A stretch of 64,000 nucleotides of DNA from positions 502,001 to 566,000 of the forward strand of contig JAEMWC010000215.1 of the NCBI GenBank assembly GCA_016490735.1, in the 5' to 3' direction. The translations under genes and the position numbers were made by a program. Shown here one piece after another: positions 41,601 to 52,900 of this stretch. The DNA is from Pachyseris speciosa (taxonomy: Eukaryota > Cnidaria > Anthozoa > Scleractinia > Pachyseridae). Each line of letters opens with the position of its first letter. Positions within the stretch are counted from its first letter, which is position 1. The notes beneath the pieces were generated by a model, which ran no database searches, was not told where the DNA came from, and worked only from the letters and a program-made list of their open reading frames with translations.

Positions 41601-44600
41601 GTGAACATCATTATGCTTACACTTACGCTTACGCTTGTGCTTCTGTCACAAGTGTGAACATCATTATGCTTATGCTTACACTTACGCTTGTGCTTATGTC
41701 ACAAGTGTGAACATCATTAGGGCCATTTATACGGGAGGAAAAAGACGCGACTTAAATAGGACGCGAACTATACCGTTTATACCTTTGCGTCCTACATAAG
41801 ACGCGAAGATCTCGTATAAATGGTTCGCGTCTTATTTTTGATACAGCCTCGCTTACCCGCCAAGATGGAACGCTGTAGCAAGAAACAAAAGCGTGCTGTC
41901 CTGTTATTTCTCAGAGATTTTTTTTCTTATGAACACCACGCCTTAGCATACAAAGAAATCAACAGAAATCCGAGAAGAGTCGGAAGAAAGCGATATACGC
42001 ATTGCTTCGACTAATGGCAGGTTAAAGAAGGAAGGTGCTGAATTCACTTTTGGCTCTCCCGGCCATCTTTTGCAAAGCTTTGCATCCAATTACGCTATCT
42101 AATCATAAGACAAGCTCATGTTTCTGTTGTTTTTATGCAAGCGCACTTGCAGTTCACGTCTTATTTAGGACGCGAAACCATTTATACGAGAAAGTTCACG
42201 TCTTAATTAAGACGCGGACAAAATAAAAACAGCTGAAAACCCTGTTCTAAGATAAGACGCGTCTTATGTAAGACGCGACTTAAATAAGACGCGAACGCTT
42301 ATTTTGTACCATTTATACAATCAGTTCGCGTCTTATTTAAGTCGCGTCTTACATAAGACGCGTCTTATTTTCTCCCGTATAAATGGCCCTAATATGCTTA
42401 TGCTTACACTTACGCTTGTGCTTATGTCACAAGTGTGAACATCATTATGCTTATGCTTACGCTTACGCTTATGTCACAAGTGTGAACATCATTATGCTTA
42501 TGCTTACACTTACGCTTGTGCTTATGTCACAAGTGTGAACATCGGCATTATGCTTATGCTTACGCTTACGCTTATGTCACAAGTGTGAACATCATTATGC
42601 TTACGCTTACGCTTGTGCTTATGTCACAAGTGTGAACATCATTATGCTTATGCTTACAGTTACGCTTGTGCTTATGTCACAAGTGTGAACATCATTATGC
42701 TTATGCTTACGCTTGTGCTTATGTCACAAGTGTGAACATCATTATGCTTACACTTACGCTTGTGCTTATGTCACAAGTGTGAACATCATTATGCTTACGC
42801 TTACGCTTACGCTTATGTCACAAGTGTGCACATCATTATGCTTACGCTTACGCTTGTGCTTATGTCACAACTGTGAACAACATTATGCTTATGCTTACGC
42901 TTACGCTTATGTCACAAGTGTGAACATCATTATGCTTACGCTTACGCTTGTGCTTATGTCACAAGTGTGAACATCATTATGCTTATGCTTACAGTTACGC
43001 TTGTGCTTATGTCACAAGTGTGAACATCATTATGCTTATGCTTACGCTTGTGCTTATGTCACAAGTGTGAACATTATTATGCTTATGCTTACGCTTACGC
43101 TTGTGCTTATGTCACAAGTGTGAACATCATTATGCTTAGGCTCACGCTTACGCTTGTGCTTATGTCACAAGTGTGAACATCATTATGCTTATGCTTACAC
43201 TTACTCTTGTGCTTATGTCACAAGTGTGAACATCATTATGCTTATGCTTACGCTTACGCTTGTGCTTATGTCACAAGTGTGAACGTCATTATGCTTACGC
43301 TTACGCTTGTGCTTATGTCACAAGTGTGAACATCATTATGCTTATGCTTACACTTACGCTTGTGCTTATGTCACAAGTGTGAACATCATTATGCTTATGC
43401 TTACGCTTACGCTTGTGCTTATGTCACAAGCGTGAACATCATTATGCTTATGCTTACGCTTACGCTTGTGCTTATGTCACAAGTGTGAACATCATTATTC
43501 TTACACTTACGCTTACGCTTGTGCTTCTGTCACAAGTGTGAACATCATTATGCTTATGCTTACACTTACGCTTGTGCTTATGTCACAAGTGTGAACATCA
43601 TTATGCTTATGCTTACACTTACGCTTGTGCTTATGTCACAAGTGTGAACATCATTATGCTTATGCTTACACTTACGCTTGTGCTTATGTCACAAGTGTGA
43701 ACATCATTATGCTTATGCTTACGCTTACGCTTATGTCACAAGTGTGAACATCATTATGCTTATGCTTACACTTACGCTTGTGCTTATGTCACAAGTGTGA
43801 ACATCATTATGCTTATGCTTACGCTTACGCTTATGTCACAAGTGTGAACATCATTATGCTTATGCTTACACTTACGCTTGTGCTTATGTCACAAGTGTGA
43901 ACATCGGCATTATGCTTATGCTTACGCTTACGCTTATGTCACAAGTGTGAACATCATTATGCTTACGCTTACGCTTGTGCTTATGTCACAAGTGTGAACA
44001 TCATTATGCTTATGCTTACAGTTACGCTTGTGCTTATGTCACAAGTGTGAACATCATTATGCTTATGCTTACGCTTGTGCTTATGTCACAAGTGTGAACA
44101 TCATCATGCTTACACTTACGCTTGTGCTTATGTCACAAGTGTGAACATCATTATGCTTACGCTTACGCTTACGCTTATGTCACAAGTGTGAACATCATTA
44201 TTCTTACGCTTACGCTTTTTCTTATGTCACAAGTGTGAACATCATTATGCTTATGCTTACGCTTACGCTTATGTCACAAGTGTGAACATCATTATGCTTA
44301 CGCTTACGCTTGTGCTTATGTCACAAGTGTGAACATCATTATGCTTATGCTTACAGTTACGCTTGTGCTTATGTCACAAGTGTGAACATCATTATGCTTA
44401 TGCTTACGCTTGTGCTTATGTCACAAGTGTGAACATCATTATGCTTACACTTACGCTTGTGCTTATGTCACAAGTGTGAACATCATTATGCTTACGCTTA
44501 CGCTTACGCTTATGTCACAAGTGTGAACATCATTATTCTTACGCTTACGCTTTTTCTTATGTCACAAGTGTGAACATCATTATGCTTATGCTTACGCTTA

Positions 44601-46873
44601 CGCTTATGTCACAAGTGTGAACATCATTATGCTTACGCTTACGCTTGTGCTTATGTCACAAGTGTGAACATCATTATGCTTATGCTTACGCTTGTGCTTA
44701 TGTCACAGGTGTGAACATTATTATGCTTATGCTTACGCTTATGCTTGTGCTTATGTCACAAGTGTGAACATCATTATGCTTACGCTTACGCTTGTGCTTA
44801 TGTCACAAGTGTGAACATCATTATGCTTACACTTACGGTTGTGCTTATGTCACAAGTGTGAACATCATTATGCTTATGCTTACGCTTGTGCTTATGTCAC
44901 AAGTGTGAACATTATTATGCTTATGCTTACGCTTACGCTTGAGCTTATGTCACAAGTGTGAACATCATTATGCTTACGCTTACGCTTGTGCTTATGTCAG
45001 AAGTGTGAACATTATTATGCTTATGCTTACGCTTACGCTTGTGCTTATGTCACAAGTGTGAACATCATTATGCTTATGCTTACACTTACGCTTGTGCTTA
45101 TGTCACAAGTGTGAACCAGGCTTAACTGAGCTTTTATTTCATTATACCAGGACAACTTGGCCAACACGGAAATAAGCCAGAAGAGGCTCTTTTTACAGAC
45201 GACCTGTCGGAAATTGGAGAATTAGTTCACGAAACTTTTGATATCCAAATCCCAAAGTTTAAAAAAGTGTTCAGCTGAGTGCGTATACGTGTGTAATAAT
45301 ACTTCATCTGTTATACACTCATATCCAATAACTTTAACCAAAAGAGCCTCAAGGGCAGCACAGAAATGAGAACTAGATTAGAACGAGTGATGGATTGTGG
45401 ATCGATTGGGTACAAGACCGGTAAGACGACAAAACATTGCAATTTCGGTGTTTTCACAGTCTCCAGTCCTACGCAGCCGTTCTTGCGCGACGACACAAAG
45501 AACGGCTGTGAAGGAGACTAGCATTTTCATGGCCGCTAAAATAGTTCTTGTTAAATATGCTTCAACGGAACCAAAACAACTTTCACAGCACTACTGTTGT
45601 CATTTATAAAACTTCCTTTTCTACCCAAGCGATCCCACGCCCTTCACTTGCGATAATCTCTTCAATGTTCTTGTAGCGGAAAACATGGACATGCATCAAA
45701 ACAAAAAGACACAAACCTGTTTGTAGAATATCCTGTAGTGCCTCACGAGAGGCAACCCGTTGTCATGCTGGTCGCGGACTGATAAAGACTAGAAGTGAAT
45801 TATCAATGAAACAGCCAATCAATGCTTTTGTTTCTGTTTATGTTGTGTTATGCCGTCTCGTGTCGTGTCGTGTTGTTTGTGTCGTGTTGTGTTGTGTCGT
45901 GTTGTGTTTTTGTTTTGCACTGAAGGATATTTTAGAGCACCTCTGTCCCGAATGCTTCATTTTAGTTCACACGCGCGCTCGCTTTTCACTTCTCACAAGT
46001 CAATATAGGCCCTTTAAATAAATGATGCACTTCTGAAGTCAAGAAAAACTGCTGAATGCACTAATGCCGCCGAACGTTACTCTCACGCCGCAATTTGCAG
46101 TTGTTTTCCTTGAGATCAAGCTTGCATTTTAAAATTTCTTAGAGAAGGTAGGAATGCCATCTTCCGATTGGTAATAAATCCAGTGTTACTATAAATGTAT
46201 GTGTATGTTCGCGTGACTAAAGCCCCCTACCTTTTTGGCCTCTGCTTCTTCACTAGGGCGAATCAAGTACGTCCCCATTCGTTCAGGTTTCAAAGAACTG
46301 AAAAGAGAAAAATGAATGCATTAAGCATCAATCACTGAGAGTTACAAAAGGTCTCTTTAGTCGGGTACAAGGGAAAGCGGCGTTAAAATCATGCGGTAAA
46401 AAGAAGAGGGGATAGTTACAGCCGGCAATTATGAGCCTGCGCTTCAGGGAAGAAATAAAAACACTACTTATCAGGAGTAGCTAAGATTGTCATGGATTAT
46501 TGTGTCACGGCACCAAATTGATGTAAAGACTTAAGCCGTCACACTAGTGACAAACCAATCGGTTGGACACTTCCTAGAGCCAAATTAATTGTTGACACGA
46601 CTGAATAATCACCATGTCGAGGTTTACATGCAGCTAGTAATATCACAACTTAATCAATCTTGGTGAACCCGAGGTCATTAACACATAAACATCAGCAAAT
46701 GAGGACAGACCACCACTGCTGTTACTTGATTGAAGGTAGCTTCTGGCATGTTCGCATTAGTTTGTGTAAGCAGTAGCTACCGCGCGCACAGTTCTGCAAT
46801 CTAATTAACCCAACGGACTAGACTAACGAGACGAAAATATAATAACGATGATGACGACAACGACGACGATGGC

Positions 46874-46906
<33 letters not shown>

Positions 46907-49900
46907 GATGACATCAAAAATACGAACTTTGCAGTACCTGCTTGCTGTCTCCTTCGTCATGTCTTCATAAAAGGAAGTCTGTTAATTAACCAGAGGGACA
47001 GTCAGTACAGTGAAGAACAGAACAGAAAAACAACGCCGATCCTCAGAACCTTTCGTTACTGAACAATGGAGCAAAACTGAATTACCGTTTACAAAGACAC
47101 TCTGACAGACACTAACTGAATTACATATTAACAGTGGCTATGCGCAGTAAGTTCTACTTACCACCTCTAACAAAGACCTTTTCATTTGAGTACAAGTACG
47201 AGATTCAGTAAGAGTACGACTTTCAAACCATCTACCCAGCAAACGCAATTTTCTATCGAGGCTCAATGGAGCCCTGTATTTACTCATTTTATCATTTTAA
47301 TTCGAGTCTAAGTTTGGTTTCAAAGATCAAGGGGCTTTAATGTAAAATAATTGATCACCAGTCATGAACCTAGTTTAGTACTCCAGCTCCCACAGGGCCT
47401 CTATAGCTCAGTGGCGGAGCATAAAGAGAAAAATAGCCCTGGGAATAAGGTTGGGAGCATAACGACTCCTGTTTGGGGGGGGGGGGAGGGGGGTATTTTT
47501 ACCAGTATAAGCCTGTGTCAAGGATTATAAATAGATTTCTCAAAACGTGTTCATAAACTTTTGGTGTGCTACGAAACAAAGATTGTCATTTGAGGAACTC
47601 CGTATACTGGGGAACTGGACGACTTAACATCTGACCTCTGTATTTCTTTTTTGGAACTCACATCCATCTGGAGGACCCCTGTAAACATGATTATTGTATT
47701 AAGACACTGAGACTTAAGATAACACAAATTTCCTATTAACACATACACTGGTGGTGTACCAATTATTACTGCAATGAGCGCTAACGTTTAAGTCACACTC
47801 CTGCAATCAGTAGCTTTCATTTGAATGGCCACGCAGAAAAGTGTTTCTTAGTAAGTCTCTTCTTGAATGGTCACGCTTAAATTTTTGGGATTTCATCCAG
47901 ACTCCAAAGGTTTTCCCTCGCTAAAAACATTATTATCCCGGCTGATCTCAGATTGAAAGGGAAAAAAGGTGTCCAGATATATTATTTGCTTCCTACTTTC
48001 GTTAACTTTTACAGTTATTAAGGAACTCAAGCCATTACTCTTTTTATAATTTCATTTTCTTTATTGTAACTCGTTCTGTTAGGAGAAGGGTAGTAAAGTC
48101 GTTGTTGTTGTTGTTGTTGTTGCTGTTGTTGTTGTTGTGGTTGTTGTTGTTGTTGTTGTTGTTGTTGCTGTTGTTGTTGTTGTGGTTGTTGTTGTTGCTG
48201 TTGTTGTTGCTGTTTTTGTTATTGTTGTTTCTTGTTGTTGTTATTGTTGTTGCTGTTGTTGTTGCTGTTGTTGTTGTTGTGGTTTTTGTTGTTGTTGCTG
48301 TTGTTGTTGTTGTGGTTGTTGTGGTTGTTGTTGTTGCTGTTACTGTTGCTGTTTTTGTTATTGTTCTTTGTTGTTGTTGTTGTTGCTATTGTTGTTGTTG
48401 TGGTTGTTGTTGTTGTTGCTGTTGTTGTTGCTGGTGTTGTTGTTATTGTTGTTGTTGCTGTTGTTGTTGTTATTGTTGTTGTTTTTGTTGTTGTTGTTGT
48501 TATTGTTGTTGTAGTTGTTATTGTTGTTGTTGTTATTGTTATTGTTGTTGCTGTTGTTGTTATTGTTGTTATTGGTTTTTTTGTTGTTGTTGTTATTGTT
48601 GTTTGTTGTTGTTATTGTTGTTGTTGTTGTTATTGTTGTTTGTTGTTTGTCGTTCTTGTTGCTGTTGTTGTTGTTGTTGTTATTGTTGTTTGTTGTTGTT
48701 ATTGTTGTTTGTTGTTATTTTTTGTTGTTGTACGTGAACAGTCACTGTTAGTGATACAATGCCACCGACCGGTTAGCTCAGTGGTAGAGCACCGGACTAC
48801 CGTGCAGAAGGTCACGGGTTCAAACCCCAGCCGGACCAACACTCAGGGTCTTTAAATAATCGAGGAGAAAGTGCTGCCTTTGTAATGACATCAACAAGTG
48901 GTTAGACTTTCTAGTCTTCTCGGATAAGGACGATAAATCGTAGGCCCCGTCTCACTATACTTTTACTTAATTAGACTCTGTGTGACGTAAAAGAATCACT
49001 AAGGACGTAACAAGACTCTGGCTGTGACCACCCCTAGTGTCTGTTCTATTCCGTTGTTTCGCTCTCTGACCACTGGAGGTCGACCTTTGTAAGGGACTTC
49101 GTGTCCTCTTGTTGCACCTCCATGGATGAATTTCCTAAATGCTTATAAATCAATAAAAATGCGCATTTCATCATACCTTCCACGAGGTCTTGAACGGGGA
49201 AGTGTTGCACTTGGTCTTGGAGGCGGCATCGGGGCGGTCTCGTTGTCTGAAAAAGTAATTTTCAACACATGGTGACAGAGCACAGAAAAGGCTGCCATTG
49301 ATTATTAACTTAATATTATTTATTAAATATAGGCGCTGAACAAATACGGGCGCATCATTTCGTGGTCTCTCCTACAAATGCACTCCAGTTTAAATCTCCG
49401 CGACATAATATAAGATATAAGATGCTGGCAGCCACCAAGAGTGCAGGGCGACAAGAGGAGGGAGGGGGGGGGGGGGGGGGCATGATATAAACCAAAGCGC
49501 ACTAATTCTCCCTCAACCAATATCAGCTCATTGTAAGAGTTCAAAAATCTAAGGACGAAATGATGCAATACCTCCTTCATGAATAAAGGGTAACTGATTG
49601 GTGACTTTAAGCTGCTGGATCACGTTTTCAATTCCTGTATTGCCCTTCAAACAACTGTCCGAAGTGCTTCTGTTCAGTGGAGCCTTCTCAGGCGGCCTTG
49701 GCCTAGGTCTCTCTAGAGGCCCCGGAGATGGACGAGGTAGCGTAGCTGACTTCTTTCCCTGTTGCCCTGAATAGTTGTTTTGCTTGGGAGATACAAGCGG
49801 GAGTTTCCGGGTGTGTTGTACGGTGTATTTGGTAAGGAAAGAGAATATGGTCGTCCTCCAGTTCTCGCGGGCGGCGGCACGGGAGGCTCCGGTAAGGGAG

Positions 49901-52900
49901 CAGGGGGACGCTGTCTCAATGTTGAAGACGGTAGAGGAGGTAGGGGCTTCCCGGTTCGGGTTGGGGTCGGAGGATCCTCGATATCACAGTAGTTATGACC
50001 TCTGCAAAAATAAAATACGGAAAATAATAAGGCTGACAGTCATGTAATAGGGGCCTCCTACAATGCTTATTCTTTCCTTGATTAACGCAATAAAATTTAG
50101 CTAATGGAGAAAACCGTGTATGACAGTGTCTCTAAGTCTTCATTAGACTGCACTGCCCAATCATCAGGTGAACAAATTGACGTCAGTTTTTTATGTCTGT
50201 CCTCTTATTGATGATGAATCGCGTCAAAACATTGTCAAAGTGCTGTGATCTATCAACTAAAGCCAGCTTTTCTGATGGATTGTTGTGTGCTATACACGTT
50301 TGACTTACTCTTCAGTGCTGCAAAATGTTTCCTTGTCATTACAGATTGCATCTTTCCATTTCTGTGGAGAAGGCGCAGAAGACAGTATGAGTTACTTCAC
50401 ATTCTCAGCCCGTCTAAGCGCGGAACAAAACTGATCAACAGCTTTTTGAAAAAACAAAAACAAAAGAATCAGGACATAATCGCTGTCGGCGAAAACTCGT
50501 CAGGCACCGTGCGGAACTAAGATACTAGTCATAATATGGTGCTCGGAGATTGTGAACAAGCTAAACCAGTTTTATCAGCTGATTTACATAAGTTAGAGAC
50601 GAGAGGTCACTCTTTTCAAAAGTTGCGAGGGAATTATTTTCTAACCATTTCAAACTTGGTAGAATAACTGAGCAAAACAACAACTGAAATTACGGTAAAT
50701 TTTCCTTTTATCATATTGTAACAAGTGTGAAATTTTTGATGGGCTCAACTGATACTTTGATTTCTTGTTCTTTTTAGCGCCTTCGTATTTTGTTTCCAGA
50801 TACAGGTGTTTTTCTTATAGCAAACTATGTATGCATGGCGCTGGTAGTATTTATGCAGATTGTGCACATTTATTTAAAGGAGTTCTTGGCACTATATTTT
50901 ATCAGGAAGGCGTATTAATAGGAGATGACTTAGCTTTTGAAAGGGTCATCCCAAGCCGATTTCATCTTAAATAAAGGTGTCTATCTATCTAGCAGGTCAT
51001 TTGTCAGCAGCGCTTTCGACTCGTGCGTGCACTGTTGTATCAATGAAAGTTACCTTCAAATCGTACTCCGTGTCCACAGCAAAATATAGCGTTTTCACTT
51101 CGGCTACGTGAACCAGTTTAAATACCCATTGATACTTGCTAATGTCCTGGGCATCGCACACTCTGAAGACACGAAAGAAAAAAGAAACAAAACAATCATT
51201 GTTACCCGGGCATAGTTACTAGCCGTTGGAACACCATTCGAGTGCGGACTCTTACGTTTGGTACGGGTCAATTAGGACTTTCACACTGATCATGATCATA
51301 GGCAAGTAGACTTTATGACGAACTTTCTATCCTTTCTATTGCAAATGGATCCAAATTCCCTCCCTTGTAGTTTTTGCTTGCTTGTCGCGAGGTTTACCAA
51401 CCCTTGGCCTTGAAGCACAAAACACAACATTCTGTAAGCGGGATTTCTAAGACTGCTAATTAACTCTTTCCCAGCGGGCTCTGTAATTTACCGGTCCTAG
51501 AAGACCGGTCTTTGAAAACCTGCAACTTTCTCAAATCTCGTACTATGTTAGAAATGAGCCATTATTATTGCCAAATACACAGTTGCTTAGACTTTAAACC
51601 CCTTTAAATGACCAAAACTCCCGAGTTCCCTTGAATACGACCGTTTATTTTGTTGCAAAACCATAAAATGCTCTAGGAAAACACCAAGAAATACGCACCT
51701 TTGTCTTGAAAATTTTCAGACTAAAATTCCTCTTGAAGCTAAAAGTTCACGTTGGCAGCAAACTTCGACTCCACTTCTTGCAATCTGTTCTATTTTTTTC
51801 TTCTCACTTTTTTAGCGCGACCTGGTTAACACTACCGGTATTTGATTTCAGTTACTCTCACGGTCTTTTTAAAATTTTTACGTTTGTGACCCAAAGGAAT
51901 ATTTTTGCCTAACAGCAGCACCAATTTTCATTTTACATATTTTTTATAAGTGTCGAGCCACCTGGTCATGCTGGCAAAATATTGCACCGATTGCATTATA
52001 TACAAGTCAACTGAACTCGCCAAAATTGTCATGCCAGGTCCCGGAATCCACTCACAAAACGACTAAAGACACAACTGCACTCCCCGAATTGCCATCACTC
52101 GCTCGAATACTTTGAGTGGTCCACTTCGTGTGAAATTGTTCTCACCTCTGTTTTCTTTCAAATGATTGCCTCTACACATCAACCCAGCTTTATGATGCCA
52201 GGCAGGGGGCTTCTGAGGTGGAAAATGGCTCCAAAAAAACACTTGTAAATCAAATACGTAACGAATTGTAGCTGCAGTAAACGACAGCTAGCGTGACAAG
52301 CGTGACAACAACTCAAGCAGTTTAAGGCCTGGGTCAGGCGCGTTTATTAGAGAAAACGTTTTTTTGTGATATAACAGCCCAGAGGAATGACAATGAAACG
52401 AAATTCGGCACATGGGTAGTTGTCATCATCCTTAACATTTTCACATACAATAAACGTTATCATAGATCACGTGACGTGTCACGTGACCATTGCTTTGAAA
52501 TCATCGCTTATTTGAGGAGTAGGTGACTTTTGTAGGATATGATATCGAATAAAAACGCTTTTCTTGTGCGTATTAATTATTTCCAGCGTCTCACGTTTGG
52601 AGTGACCGTCCATCGTTCTCAACAAAAGAGTTGTGAGGGCAAAGGTCATTTTTCTTCCCAGAATTCAACCTTTAGCTGTTGATAATTTAAAAACTAAAAC
52701 TCGTGAACAATCACCCCAAGCGTAGAAAGTTAGATATGTTGGATTTATATTAAAAACGCTGATTTATTTATCTGTAAACTTAAAATCCGCCACCGCATCG
52801 CCGATTTAAGAATTTTTCAAATTTTGATCACGTGACTGATCACGTGATCCAATTTATACGTTAAGGCAAACAAGGACAACAAGATTTATCTTCAGGGAAA

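Noticed and set aside
40536..42970. Repetitive frames with CHKCEHHYAYAYAYA
   Set aside because: They only translate the minisatellite units and have no start or splice context.
38885..45115. CRISPR array
   Set aside because: There are no unique spacers; the units are contiguous variants in a eukaryotic intron.
45605..45695. Minus-strand frame MHVHVFRYKNIEEIIASEG
   Set aside because: Attractive as SH2 sequence, but lies in the intron after the central SH2 exon, has no acceptor, and the real continuation is 38699-38568.
47640..47690. 17-bp micro-exon GPPDG with perfect donor between the linker and SH2
   Set aside because: It is phase-compatible, but the exon at 47273 fits the phases equally and supplies the expected SH2 Trp, so it was preferred.
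48769..48842. A tRNA gene
   Set aside because: The A and B boxes are good but the cloverleaf is imperfect and the sequence continues into a SINE body shared with 21890-22255.
48102..48855. Long frames of polyleucine, polyvaline or polycysteine
   Set aside because: They are readings of the (TTG)n microsatellite in its three frames.
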